Origin: Spirochaetota bacterium
GTDB taxonomy: Bacteria > Spirochaetota > UBA4802 > UBA5368
Length of the DNA stretch: 38,949 bases
Direction: 5' to 3'
Assembly (NCBI GenBank): GCA_004297825.1
Contig: SCSX01000059.1
Location: 1-38,949, forward strand
Shown: positions 7,812 to 16,793 of the stretch, in pieces
Layout of the letters: every line of letters starts with the position of its first letter
Numbering within the stretch: position 1 is the first letter of the stretch
Position numbers and translations under genes: made by a program
Notes under the pieces: model-generated
Seen by the model: the letters and a program-made list of their open reading frames with translations, nothing else
What the model was told of the DNA's origin: nothing
Databases searched by the model: none

Positions 7812-9152
7812 TTATTTTACCATGGTTTTCGCGCGCTCTTTCATGAGCGCGTTCAGCTTCGCCTCGTCCGCGGGGAAGGTCCAGATCATGACGAGGAGCA
7901 GCACGCCGCACACGAGCCAGAAGAGGTTCGCGATGTTGAAGGCCCAGAGGCGCCCGAACGCCACGATGAGCCCGCTTATGATGACGGGCCCGAATCCCTT
8001 GCCCAGGTCGTCGGTAAGGTTGAAGAGCGAGAAGATGGATCCGCGCGTCTCGGGCGCGTTTACGTTCAGGAGCATCGCCTTGACGTTGGGACCGGTTATG
8101 GTGATGGTGAAACCGGTCACGAAGCCGATAAGCACGGGGAGTATGATGCTCGGGTTCTCGACGCCGATCTGCGACGGATAGTTGAGCAGGAAGAACATCG
8201 GGATGATGCCCAGAAGCGTGGTGGTGCCGCACAGGAGCGGAAGCAGGCGGGGGTTTTTATTGTAGAGCTTGTTGCCTATCAGACCCCCTATAAAGGCGCC
8301 GAAAATCGCCGCGCCCCCGACCACCATGACGATAAGGGTCGCGACCTGGATTGTGAACCCCTTCTCCTGGGAATAGAAATCGTTCAGGAAGATGAAGAAG
8401 ACGCCCCACGGCACGGTCCCGGGAATTCCCTGCAGGAACAGGAGAATATTGGTTTTGATCTTAAAGAGGTCCTTGTAGAGGGAGCGGTTGATCTTTCCGG
8501 TATACACCATTCCCTTCTCGATCAGGTCCCGCAGGCTCTCCTCGCAGCTGCCGCGCAACGGTTCTGTGACCGTGAGCGCGAAGATCGCGATGAGTAAAAA
8601 ATTAGGAAGCCCCACGATGATGAAGGGAAGACGCCACCCGTATTCGGGCAGGGATCCTACGAAACCCGCGAGAAGCTGGCCGAACGCGATTCCCAGTCCC
8701 TGCGCGAGGCCGATCCATGCGGATGCCGTGGCCCGGTGGTTCGCGGAGAAGTAGTCGCCGATAAGCGAGTACGAGAGCGGAAGCGCCCCGCCGATTCCGA
8801 TGCCGGTTGCCGCGCGAAGCCAGAAGAGCTGGTCGTAATTCTGCACGTACCCGGTGAGCACGCAGGGGATTTCCCCGATGATGATCGTGATTACGAAGAG
8901 CCATTTCCTGGAAATCAAATCGGTCAGGTAGCCAATAAGCAGGGTCACCATGCCGCCGAGCACCCAGAACACGAAGCTGATATCGCCCCCCAGGAGGGTA
9001 TCGCGCTGGGCGGGGTCGGTGATGCCCAGGTCATGGGCGATCTGGGTGAGATTGGGCGCCATGAGGTTCTGATCGGCGAAGAGGAAAAGATTGATGACGG
9101 CGAGCAGGATTACGGAAAAGAGCTCTTTTCGGCCGAAAGACGATCGATCCAT
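7812..9152 (-). CDS. MFS transporter (spinster-like, about 12 helices)
   Basis: A 446-residue major facilitator protein. The motif between helices 2 and 3 reads IGYLTDLISRKWLF, the second-half equivalent is near GGLIGNKLYNKNPR, and the helix-4/5 region has GIGIGGALPLSYSLIGDYF and HRATASAWIG. The overall pattern resembles the spinster-like branch, some of whose members carry lipids or organic anions. The substrate here is unknown. It shares an operon with the lipase chaperone (15-bp gap), so export or import of lipolysis products is a reasonable but unproved idea. GGAGGG precedes the start codon. Confidence 0.85.
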   Translation of the reverse strand: MDRSSFGRKELFSVILLAVINLFLFADQNLMAPNLTQIAHDLGITDPAQRDTLLGGDISFVFWVLGGMVTLLIGYLTDLISRKWLFVITIIIGEIPCVLTGYVQNYDQLFWLRAATGIGIGGALPLSYSLIGDYFSANHRATASAWIGLAQGLGIAFGQLLAGFVGSLPEYGWRLPFIIVGLPNFLLIAIFALTVTEPLRGSCEESLRDLIEKGMVYTGKINRSLYKDLFKIKTNILLFLQGIPGTVPWGVFFIFLNDFYSQEKGFTIQVATLIVMVVGGAAIFGAFIGGLIGNKLYNKNPRLLPLLCGTTTLLGIIPMFFLLNYPSQIGVENPSIILPVLIGFVTGFTITITGPNVKAMLLNVNAPETRGSIFSLFNLTDDLGKGFGPVIISGLIVAFGRLWAFNIANLFWLVCGVLLLVMIWTFPADEAKLNALMKERAKTMVK

Positions 9153-9351
9153 ATGCGGGTCCCTCCGGTTTTTTTAAAGAGGTTTTTCCGCTTTCGATTA
9201 AAAAGCAAGAACATTTTCCGGGGAATGTCCGTTTGATTGGAAAGCGACGGGTCCGATGCGCCCATGGCGGCAACGGAAACCGGCCGGCGGAAAATGCTTG
9301 CAGGAAGCGGCGTGCGACAGTAGTCTGAGCGTACTCGTACGGGGGAGGGAC

Positions 9352-10302
9352 ATGGGTGAAGTAAGCTATTTCAATGCGACAGAGTTCACGCCTGAGCGCG
9401 TGAAGCTGCTCAAGTACCACAGCCGGCTGATCGTGGTGTTCTCGACTTTTGGCGAGCGCGAGGCGGAGCTCATCCGGCAGAAGATCTCGCTGCTCGACCG
9501 GGAGCTTGGCGGCCTGGTGGACGGCTACGTGCTCTCGCATCGCAGGCAGGGCTCCGCGGAAGAGCTCACGGAGGCGAGGGCGCGGGAGGCCAGGGCGGAC
9601 GTCGAGATCGTGGTCTGCAACGGGTACCGGGTCCCGGATATGGGAGACGAGCAGGGCAAGGGCGCCGACATGCGGCGGTGCCTCTACCATATCAATACCG
9701 TTATGCGTAACAACGCCCGCGAGGAGGACGTGATCGTCGTGTTCCTGGACGCGGACGTGCTGCCGGACTATTTCGGGGCGCACTTCGTGCTGGGACTCTC
9801 CGGCGCGGTGCTCGAGGGCTTCGATTTCGCGAAGGCGGGATTCTGGCGCGCGATGGGGCGTGTCAAGAAATACGTCGCGCAGCCCCTGTTTTCCGCGATC
9901 GAGCACCCGCGGCTGGCGGCGCTTTCCAGGCTTTCGTACCCGCTCGCGGGCGAGGTGGCGGGAAGCCTCCGGTTTCTCAACTCGGTGAGCTTCTGGCAGC
10001 GTTACGGCGTGGAGACCGGTATCGATATAGACGCGAGCGCCCGCCCGATACGCATTGCCGACGTGAACCTGGGCAGGTACGACCACGAGCACCAGGGTGA
10101 GGCCGGCATCCAGAAAATGGCCTTCGGCATTATCCGGACATACCTCATGCAGCTGCGCGACTACGGGATCCTCGAATTGAAAGACGGTGCGCGCATAGCC
10201 GACGTGTTCAGGGAGACGCATATCGACGAAAGCGGCTCCCTTCATGCCCAGGCGTTCGACCTGGCGGAGAGGAAATACGCGCCGCTTTCGACGGTGCTCT
10301 GA
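9352..10302 (+). CDS. GT81-like glycosyltransferase (glucosyl-3-phosphoglycerate synthase family)
   Basis: A 316-residue GT-A fold enzyme. The family signs are GKGADM (102-107, sugar-nucleotide loop), DAD (133-135, metal binding), the acceptor region KAGFWRAMGRVKKYVAQPLF (161-180), PLAGEVAGS (197-205), YGVETGIDID (218-227) and a DHEH cluster (244-247) at the place of the metal-binding histidine of GpgS. GpgS makes glucosyl-3-phosphoglycerate for the compatible solute glucosylglycerate or for methylglucose polysaccharides. No phosphatase or hydrolase partner lies nearby, so the product is uncertain. ATG 9352 is chosen because GGGAGG lies 3 bases before it. An in-frame ATG 96 bases upstream has no ribosome site. 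It is divergent from the MFS gene. Confidence 0.7.
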   Translation: MGEVSYFNATEFTPERVKLLKYHSRLIVVFSTFGEREAELIRQKISLLDRELGGLVDGYVLSHRRQGSAEELTEARAREARADVEIVVCNGYRVPDMGDEQGKGADMRRCLYHINTVMRNNAREEDVIVVFLDADVLPDYFGAHFVLGLSGAVLEGFDFAKAGFWRAMGRVKKYVAQPLFSAIEHPRLAALSRLSYPLAGEVAGSLRFLNSVSFWQRYGVETGIDIDASARPIRIADVNLGRYDHEHQGEAGIQKMAFGIIRTYLMQLRDYGILELKDGARIADVFRETHIDESGSLHAQAFDLAERKYAPLSTVL

Positions 10303-10354
10303 TACCGCACGCGGATACCGGCCCTGGAAAACGACTGATGGGCGGGTATTAAAA

Positions 10355-10384
10355 TTGACAAAAACCTCCTCGTGCGCGGATATT
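10355..10384 (+). promoter_or_regulatory. Putative promoter of the hybrid kinase gene
   Basis: TTGACA (10355-10360), 18-bp spacer, GATATT (10379-10384). It lies just after the glycosyltransferase stop and argues that translation of the kinase starts downstream, at 10424 or 10469, not further up the open frame. Confidence 0.5.
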
Positions 10385-10423
10385 GTTTCCAGCACTAGTG
10401 CCCCGGCCTCAAAATCGCCGCCT

Positions 10424-13400
10424 ATGCTGATTAAAACTACATTCAAGCCGTTCCTATCGCGAACGCCCATGCTGGCCAGGGTTGTATTCTTGGCGGCGCT
10501 CCTCGCGTCGCTAGGGTCATGCGAGCGGGTATTCCGGCCGTCGCCGCCGCCGCGTGCGCATAACGGCATTCTCGACCTGAGGGGATGGGATTTCACGCGC
10601 AGCGGTCCTGTCCAATTGAACGGGGAATGGGAATTTTACTGGGAAAGGCTTATCGGTCCCGCTGAATTCGGGGCGGATACGGCGCCGGATAAGACCGGTT
10701 TCATCTCCGTGCCGGGTGTCTGGAACGACTTCAAGGCCGGGGGGAAGGCGCTCCCGGGAGACGGCTATGCGACCATTCGCCTGCGGGTATTGATCGGAGA
10801 GCCGGCGGGCGAGATGGCCCTCCAGCTGTTCACGATGGGGACGGCATTTTCAATTTCGGTCAACGGCACGGTCCTCGCGACAGTCGGCGTCCCGGGGACG
10901 AGCCCCGAAACCTCGGTGCCCGCGTATCGGCCCCATATCGTCACCTTCGCTCCCGGGGGGGATTCGCTGGAAATTACCGCGCAGGTCTCGAATTTCCACT
11001 ACCGGAAGGGCGGCCCCTGGCGGGAGATCGACCTTGGCATGGAGAATGACGTGCGCGATCTGCGGGAGCGCAAGATCATTTTCGACATGTTCCTGTTCGG
11101 GAGCCTGCTCATCATGGGGCTTTACCATGTGGGGCTGTTCATTTCCCGGAAAAAAGACCTTGCGCCGCTGTATTTCGGCATTATCTGCCTAATCTTCGCC
11201 CTGCGATCGCTCGTTACCGGCCACTATTACCTGACATACCTTGTTCCGGGGATTCCCTTCGAGCTGGTGATCACGCTGGAGTATATCGCGTTTTTCCTGG
11301 GGGTGAGCGCCTTCGCGCTGTACCTGAAAGGGCTTTTCCCCGAGAACGTCCCGCGCTGGTTCGTAGGCTTCTATGTAGCGATCGGACCGCTGCTCACGCT
11401 CCTCACGCTGGCCACCCCGGCGCGCGTCTACACCCACACCATCCTGGCGTTTCAGGCGGCGGTTCTGGTCTCATTTGTCAGCACCATCGTCATCATCGCC
11501 ATCTCGATCTATCGGCGGCGGGAGAGCGCGTGGATGTTCATGTTCGGGTTCGCCGTGGTGGTGTTCGCGGGCGTCAACGATATCCTGCATACCAATTATG
11601 TCATTCAAAGCTTCCACCTGCTGCCGTTCGCGATCTTCATCTTCATTTTCCTCCAGGCGTTCTCGCTGTCGCGGCGGTTTTCGCGCGCGTTTTACGCGGT
11701 CGAGGCGCTCTCCGAGGAGGTCAGCTCCAAGAACATCGAGCTGACCAGGCTGGACGTGATGAAGGACGAGTTCCTTGCCAATACCTCGCACGAGCTGCGC
11801 ACCCCGCTGAACGGCATCAACGGCCTCGCGGAATCGCTCATGGACGGCGCCGCCGGCGCGCTTAATTCCGAACAGCGGGAGAACGTGGGCATGATCGCGG
11901 CCAGCGGGCGAAGGCTCGCCACGCTGGTGAACGATATCCTGGACCTCTCGCGCCTGAAGAACAGCGAAATCACACTCGTCCTCCGCCCCGTGGACCTGCG
12001 TCAGGTGGTTGAGATGATGCTCAAAATATCCCGGCACCTCGCGTCCGGCAAACAGCTTGCGCTCACTAACGACGTACCCGGGGACCTCCCCTTCGCGCTG
12101 TGCGATGAAAACCGCATCCAGCAGATTCTGCTGAACCTGATCGGGAACGCGATCAAGTTCACCGAAACCGGCGAGGTCCGCGTTTCGGCGCGCAGGGGGG
12201 ATCCCGCGGGAATGATCACCGTCACCGTCAGGGACACGGGGATAGGCATCCCGCGGGAAAACCTCGGCAGGATTTTCCAGGCGTTCACGCAGGCGGACGG
12301 ATCGGTCGCGCGGCAATTTGGCGGCACGGGGCTGGGGCTTTCGATCACGCGCAGCCTGGTGGAGCTTCACGGCGGAAGCATCACGGTGGAATCGGAGCCG
12401 GGGGCGGGGTCCTCGTTCCGCTTCACGGTGCCGCTCGTGGAGCGGGGCGCGCAGGAAGAGGCGGATGCGCCGATGCTCACCCCGGCGCGCGGGGATGACG
12501 ATGGCCGGGTCGAGGCACAAGGATTCGACGCTACGGAGCAATACGCGACGCAGAAGCAGGACGCGCACATCCTCCGCACCTTCGACATAGCCGAGCAACC
12601 CGGCAGGGAGGGAACGGTACTTGCAGTCGACGACGACCCGATCAACCTCCAGGTCATCGTGAATTATCTTACCATGGAGGGATACCGCGTGGTCACCGCC
12701 AATTCGGGACCGCGGGCGATCTCCCTCCTCGCGGCAGCAAAGCCGGACCTGGTGCTCCTGGACATCATGATGCCCGGCATGAGCGGCTACGAGGCGGCCG
12801 CGCAGATACGAAAGGCCTACCCCTACAATGAGCTTCCCATCGTGCTGCTCACGGCGCGCGGCCGCGTGACGGATCTCACCGAGGGCTTCGCCTCGGGGGG
12901 CAGCGACTACATCGTGAAACCGTTTTCGAAAAGCGAGCTCCTGACCAGGATACGTTTCCATATCTACCTCAAGAACGCCTTCCGGGAGGGCAAGCGGCTT
13001 GCGAGGATCGAACAGGAGCTGGATATCGCGCGCCGCATCCAGCGGAATACCCTTCCCGCGGGTCCCCCGCGCTCGCCGCACTTCACGATCGCCGCGCGCT
13101 ATATCTCCGCGGAGCGGGTGGGCGGCGACTATTTCGACTTCCACGTGTTCGACGACGGGAGCCTCGCGGTGTTCATCACGGACGTGGTGGGCCACGGCAT
13201 TCCCGCGGCCTTCATCGCCTCGATGGTGAAACTCGCGTTTTCCGTAAACCGTGAGGGCGCATCGGACCCCCCGGCCTTCATGCGCTCCATGAGCCGCACG
13301 CTCGCGGGGAATACCGGGGGGCACATGCTCACCGCGGAGCTCGTGTACCTGGACAGGCGCGGGGGAAGGCTCCGGTGCGCCCGGGCGGGGCACGAGCCCG

Positions 13401-13765
13401 TGCTCGTCTACCACCGCGCCGAGAACAGGATGGAGGAGATCATGCCGCGCGGCATACTCATAGGCTACGATTCGCGCACGACGTTTGAGGAGGGGGAGAC
13501 CGCGTTCGCGCCCGGGGACAGGATCATCCTCTATACCGACGGGCTCACCGAGGCGCGCAACCCCGTGAACGGGCGGGCGCCCGGGACCGACATCAACGAA
13601 ACCATGTTCGGTCACGACGCCCTCTTGGGAACGATCATGGAAACCAGCACGCTCGACGCGGACCAGTGCGCGCAGCGCATCATAGAGAAGGCCATTGAGT
13701 GGACAGGCAGGAAGGACAATTTCGAGGACGACGTCACGCTCCTCGTGATCGACGTCGAGGGCTGA
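10424..13765 (+). CDS. Hybrid sensor kinase: 7TMR-DISM, HisKA, HATPase, receiver, SpoIIE/PP2C
   Basis: An 1113-residue membrane signalling protein. Order: signal segment with a lipobox-like LGSC (C33); extracellular jelly-roll domain (7TMR-DISMED2 type, WDFTRSGPVQLNGEWEFYW onward, about 45-200); seven membrane helices (about 217-422); coiled linker; HisKA with phospho-acceptor H456 in SHELRTP; HATPase with NLIGNAIKF and GTGLGLS (about 560-670); receiver with DDD near 735 and phospho-acceptor D780 in LLDIMMPG; PP2C/SpoIIE phosphatase (about 870-1113) with GGDYFD, TDVVGHG and YTDGLTEARN. Kinase, receiver and output phosphatase are thus in one chain, and the output probably dephosphorylates an anti-sigma antagonist elsewhere. 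The start is uncertain: ATG 10469 would give a compact 17-residue lipoprotein signal. It ends 8 bp from the convergent YgiC-like gene. Confidence 0.88.
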   Translation: MLIKTTFKPFLSRTPMLARVVFLAALLASLGSCERVFRPSPPPRAHNGILDLRGWDFTRSGPVQLNGEWEFYWERLIGPAEFGADTAPDKTGFISVPGVWNDFKAGGKALPGDGYATIRLRVLIGEPAGEMALQLFTMGTAFSISVNGTVLATVGVPGTSPETSVPAYRPHIVTFAPGGDSLEITAQVSNFHYRKGGPWREIDLGMENDVRDLRERKIIFDMFLFGSLLIMGLYHVGLFISRKKDLAPLYFGIICLIFALRSLVTGHYYLTYLVPGIPFELVITLEYIAFFLGVSAFALYLKGLFPENVPRWFVGFYVAIGPLLTLLTLATPARVYTHTILAFQAAVLVSFVSTIVIIAISIYRRRESAWMFMFGFAVVVFAGVNDILHTNYVIQSFHLLPFAIFIFIFLQAFSLSRRFSRAFYAVEALSEEVSSKNIELTRLDVMKDEFLANTSHELRTPLNGINGLAESLMDGAAGALNSEQRENVGMIAASGRRLATLVNDILDLSRLKNSEITLVLRPVDLRQVVEMMLKISRHLASGKQLALTNDVPGDLPFALCDENRIQQILLNLIGNAIKFTETGEVRVSARRGDPAGMITVTVRDTGIGIPRENLGRIFQAFTQADGSVARQFGGTGLGLSITRSLVELHGGSITVESEPGAGSSFRFTVPLVERGAQEEADAPMLTPARGDDDGRVEAQGFDATEQYATQKQDAHILRTFDIAEQPGREGTVLAVDDDPINLQVIVNYLTMEGYRVVTANSGPRAISLLAAAKPDLVLLDIMMPGMSGYEAAAQIRKAYPYNELPIVLLTARGRVTDLTEGFASGGSDYIVKPFSKSELLTRIRFHIYLKNAFREGKRLARIEQELDIARRIQRNTLPAGPPRSPHFTIAARYISAERVGGDYFDFHVFDDGSLAVFITDVVGHGIPAAFIASMVKLAFSVNREGASDPPAFMRSMSRTLAGNTGGHMLTAELVYLDRRGGRLRCARAGHEPVLVYHRAENRMEEIMPRGILIGYDSRTTFEEGETAFAPGDRIILYTDGLTEARNPVNGRAPGTDINETMFGHDALLGTIMETSTLDADQCAQRIIEKAIEWTGRKDNFEDDVTLLVIDVEG

Positions 13766-13773
13766 GGACCGCG

Positions 13774-14910
13774 CTACTTCAAAACGTGCGGCACGAAGCG
13801 ACTGAGATTGTCGGTCACGAGCGTTGCGCTCTCCCGAATGCCGATCCCGGCCGCCCTGTCCCCGATTACCCAGGAGCCAATGACCGGAAAATTCCCGTCG
13901 TATTCGGGAAGGGGGGCGAACGCCTGCACGATCGAATTTTCGACGGAGTAGGTGCCCTGTGTTTCATGGATCACGGCGCCGTCCTTCACGATGCGGATAT
14001 TCGCGCCCTCGCGCGCCAGGAAGGGCTTGATCACGTAGCTTTCCAGCCGGGGGGGCGCGCCGTCGTTGATGTATGTCGGGAGCAGGTTGGGGTGGTCCGG
14101 GTACATTTCCCATAACACCGCGAGTATGGCCTTGTTGCTCAGGAGGCTCTTCCAGGGCGGCTCGAACAGGGCGATCTTCGTGTCGTAGAGCCGTTCAAAA
14201 AATTCTTCCTGGAACATCCATTCCCACGGGTAGAGCTTGAAGAGGTGCCGGATGGGGGTATCGTCCTCGTCGACGAAATTTCCCGCCGCGCCGTCGAATC
14301 CTATGTCGTCGATGTACACGAACCCTGTGGGTATGCCTGCCTGCTCCGCGACGTCCTGCACGTAGGCGGTGTTGCCGAGGTCCTCGTCCGAATCCTTCAT
14401 GCAGGAGACATGGAGAAATTCAACCGAGCCCTTCCGCTCCCTCCAGTAATCGAGCATTTTCTCGTGGATCGAGTTGAACTGGTCGCCGGAATTACCAATG
14501 ACGTCCTGGAGCCAGTGCCACTGGATGACGCTCGCCTCAAGGAGCGCCGTGGGGGTGTCGGCGTTATATTCCAGGAGCCTGGGTTCGCCCTGGCCGTCGT
14601 ACCAGAGGTCGAACCTTCCGTAGAAGTGCGGCTCGTTTCTCTCCCATGAGCTTTTCACAAGCGGTATCGCGACGGGGGGTATCCGGAGCCTGTCGAACAG
14701 GTTGCGGGACACCACCCGTTCCACGGCCTTGAGGCACATGCGGTGCAGCTCGTTCGTGACGTCCTCGATCTTGTCGATCTGCGGAAGGGTAAACTCGTAG
14801 TACGCCGATTCGTCCCAGTAAATCTGCCCGTAGAGGGTGTGATAATTGAGGCCGTGCTCCTCCACCTTCGTGGTCCAGTCGGGGCGGGGGACGATGCGCT
14901 TCCGGATCAC
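13774..14910 (-). CDS. Glutathionylspermidine synthase-like ATP-grasp ligase (YgiC type)
   Basis: A 378-residue C-terminal-type glutathionylspermidine synthase domain, the size of E. coli YgiC (386) rather than of the bifunctional Gsp. It begins near RIVPRPDW, then EEHGLNYHTLYGQIYWDE, typical of the family. The ATP-grasp core includes HFYGRFDLWYD (95-105), LLEYNADTPTALLEAS (112-127) and the late KPFLAREGANIRIV. It should join an amine to a peptide-like carboxylate with ATP; YgiC-type enzymes have no firmly shown product. The start GTG 14910 is chosen because it overlaps the stop of the YgiB-like gene as GTGA, implying coupled translation. The same frame continues upstream, but that part is the shadow of the lipoprotein gene. 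Confidence 0.85.
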   Translation of the reverse strand: MIRKRIVPRPDWTTKVEEHGLNYHTLYGQIYWDESAYYEFTLPQIDKIEDVTNELHRMCLKAVERVVSRNLFDRLRIPPVAIPLVKSSWERNEPHFYGRFDLWYDGQGEPRLLEYNADTPTALLEASVIQWHWLQDVIGNSGDQFNSIHEKMLDYWRERKGSVEFLHVSCMKDSDEDLGNTAYVQDVAEQAGIPTGFVYIDDIGFDGAAGNFVDEDDTPIRHLFKLYPWEWMFQEEFFERLYDTKIALFEPPWKSLLSNKAILAVLWEMYPDHPNLLPTYINDGAPPRLESYVIKPFLAREGANIRIVKDGAVIHETQGTYSVENSIVQAFAPLPEYDGNFPVIGSWVIGDRAAGIGIRESATLVTDNLSRFVPHVLK

Positions 14911-15299
14911 GAGCTCACACCCGAATGGCTGGCCGAGCTGGACCCGAAGCCGCCGCGCGAGGTCGACGTATGGGCGCTCGTCGTCGAACGGACTGAGCTG
15001 CCCCTCGATACGAACCCGCTCGATGCGCTCCCAGAGGAGAACCGCGACGGCAGGGAAAACCGGTTGCCGTGCATCCAGTAGTAGCCCATTCCCGGCGAAT
15101 AATACGGTCCCATGTGCGAGCCATACCGGGAATGCTCGGCGTCGCCGGCGGTGTCCTCGCAGAGGGAGGAATCGGACCATTCCTCGACGCATGCCGACTT
15201 GTTCTTGTAGACGCGCCGCTCGCCGTCCGGCACCTCCTCGGAACAGCTGAACACCGCGGTTCCCAGAATCACCAGTTTCACGACCCTGCTTTTCTTCAT
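14907..15299 (-). CDS. YgiB-like (DUF1190) lipoprotein
   Basis: A 130-residue predicted lipoprotein: MKKSR, a hydrophobic stretch VVKLVILGTAVFS and lipobox cysteine C19. The mature part starts with a YgiB-like cysteine segment (VYKNKSACVEEW and SSLCED), continues through a Gly/Tyr/Met-rich stretch (GPYYSPGMGYYWM), and ends in Ser/Thr-rich low complexity closing with TSRGGFGSSSASHSG, close to the RGGFG end of enteric YgiB. The start at 15299 follows a GGGAA site, and the promoter at 15346-15374 excludes the longer ORF beginning at 15344. It is paired with the YgiC-like ligase by a 4-base overlap, as ygiB-ygiC are paired in E. coli. Function unknown; perhaps the lipoprotein presents or binds the ligase product. 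Confidence 0.75.
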   Translation of the reverse strand: MKKSRVVKLVILGTAVFSCSEEVPDGERRVYKNKSACVEEWSDSSLCEDTAGDAEHSRYGSHMGPYYSPGMGYYWMHGNRFSLPSRFSSGSASSGFVSRGSSVRSTTSAHTSTSRGGFGSSSASHSGVSS

Positions 15300-15345
15300 G
15301 TGCATTTCCCGGAAGGCCAGTTTATTTTGGTGCGGATTGACCACA

Positions 15346-15374
15346 ATGATGGCCTAACCCGCCGGGAATGTCAA
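15346..15374 (-). promoter_or_regulatory. Promoter of the YgiB/YgiC-like operon
   Basis: Minus strand: TTGACA (15369-15374), 17 bp, CATCAT (15346-15351). Transcription would start near 15339, 40 bases before the chosen ATG. Confidence 0.6.
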
Positions 15375-15422
15375 GCACAGTCCGCCGTGCGTGTACCCCG
15401 CGCGTACGAAAGCGCATCGGCC

Positions 15423-16682
15423 CTAGGGCGCATCCCCGATCCGGCTCCGGTCGCGCGCCATGAGCACGGGCACCAGGGTCAAGAGGATCATGCCCGCGGC
15501 GGCGAAGAATATCTCGGGGGTGGGGATGATTCCCTCCTTCCCGTCGATGAGCGCGCGTATGCCGAAGCGCTCGATGACCAGGCTCCCGAGTATCGGCCCC
15601 GGGATCATTGTGAAGGCGACGAAGAAGAGCGTCATGTACCCGGAGAATTCGCCCCTCCTGTCGTCCGGGTAATAATCCTTGCTCCACGCGCCGGACGCGA
15701 TCGTCCACAGCGTCTGCGCGCCGATCCAGGCGACGGAACACACCGCGAGCATAGCGAACTCCCGCGCGAACGCGAACGAGAACAGCGCGCCGGCTTCTAT
15801 GAACACGGCGATAATGGAAACGCGCTTGCGCCCCAGCCGGTCCGTGAGCATGCCGCCGGGAAGCGAGGCGAGAAGGCCCCCGCCCAGGATCGCGATGAAG
15901 ATGAGCAGGGTGGACTCTTCCATGGGGATGCGCAGGAAGTGCTTGAGGTATATGAGAAGGAAGGGGAAGAAGATGTTGAACGCCATCCCCCACAGGCTGA
16001 TTCCCAGGAGCACCAGGAAGAAATCCCTGTTCTCGCGGATGAACCCGCCTCCGAACGTTTCCTTTATACGCGCGAGGGTGCCCCCGCCGCCCGAGGGGAT
16101 CGTCATCGCGCTGTCGACCATGAGTCCGCCCGCCAGGCCAAAGCCGAACACGAGCGCCCCCACCACGAAGAAGAACGCGAAATAGCCCCATGCCTCGATG
16201 AGGGGGCCGGACGATCCGTATACGACGAGCATCGCGAGCCACAGGGAGAGCGTGAAGATGCCCTGCGCCTTCCCGCGGTTACCCGTGTCGGTGATGTCGG
16301 TGAGGTAGGCGTTGTAATTGGCGTCGAACGCGGTCGAGCCGAAAAAGGTCATGACGCTGTCGAGCACGATGAGCGTCCACGCGGCGGCCACGGGAACGCG
16401 AATGAATTCGGCCATGGGCACGACCCAGATGGACACGCCCCAGATCAGGTACCCGAAGAGCAGAAAGGGCTTTCGTTTCCCCAGCCTGTCCGAGTAAGCC
16501 CCCATGACGATGGAGGTCACCGTCGCCGTCACCGCCGAGGCGGCGACCATCATCGAGATGTAAAACGGCTGGGGGATGATGCGGTCGAACATGAAGGTGT
16601 TGAAGAACTGGTTCTCGACGGCCCATGCGAGCTGGCCGGCGAATCCCAGGAAGAGAAGGCTCATCCAGTGTTTTTTCTTCAT
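15423..16682 (-). CDS. MFS transporter (sugar:cation symporter-like)
   Basis: A 419-residue major facilitator protein with about 12 helices. The helix 2-3 loop GAYSDRLGKRKPFLLFG and its second-half copy GGMLTDRLGRKRVSI are textbook MFS motifs. The N-terminal AVENQFFNTFMFDRI and the conserved DANYNAYLTDIT resemble the sucrose/melibiose-symporter (GPH-like) branch, but the substrate cannot be told. GGGGAGAG lies about 9 bases before the start, and an excellent promoter lies upstream at 16741-16769, so it is probably its own transcription unit. Nothing nearby points to a sugar pathway. Confidence 0.85.
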   Translation of the reverse strand: MKKKHWMSLLFLGFAGQLAWAVENQFFNTFMFDRIIPQPFYISMMVAASAVTATVTSIVMGAYSDRLGKRKPFLLFGYLIWGVSIWVVPMAEFIRVPVAAAWTLIVLDSVMTFFGSTAFDANYNAYLTDITDTGNRGKAQGIFTLSLWLAMLVVYGSSGPLIEAWGYFAFFFVVGALVFGFGLAGGLMVDSAMTIPSGGGGTLARIKETFGGGFIRENRDFFLVLLGISLWGMAFNIFFPFLLIYLKHFLRIPMEESTLLIFIAILGGGLLASLPGGMLTDRLGRKRVSIIAVFIEAGALFSFAFAREFAMLAVCSVAWIGAQTLWTIASGAWSKDYYPDDRRGEFSGYMTLFFVAFTMIPGPILGSLVIERFGIRALIDGKEGIIPTPEIFFAAAGMILLTLVPVLMARDRSRIGDAP

Positions 16683-16740
16683 CGCGGGTTCTCTCCCCGG
16701 GAATTTTTAAACGGCCGCGGGGGGCCGATACGCCGGCGGG

Positions 16741-16769
16741 ATTCTAGCGCGCCCCCGCCGCGAAGTCAA
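16741..16769 (-). promoter_or_regulatory. Strong promoter of the MFS gene at 15423-16682
   Basis: Minus strand: TTGACT (16764-16769), 17 bp, TAGAAT (16741-16746), both near consensus. The predicted start is near 16734, giving a leader of about 52 bases. Confidence 0.75.
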
Positions 16770-16793
16770 GCGTGAGTCTACCGTAACGGCGCA

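Noticed and set aside
9031-10596. A 521-codon minus-strand frame opposite the glycosyltransferase
   Set aside because: It crosses the divergent promoter region and the coding strand of two better genes, with no family signal.
11471-13615. A 714-codon open frame on the minus strand opposite the hybrid kinase
   Set aside because: High-G+C shadow of a gene with clear domains; the composition is Arg/His/Glu/Val-rich, with no family signal or ribosome site.
15069-16775. A 568-codon plus-strand frame opposite the MFS gene
   Set aside because: Antisense composition of a membrane protein gene, full of Arg, Glu, His and Asp; clearly a shadow.
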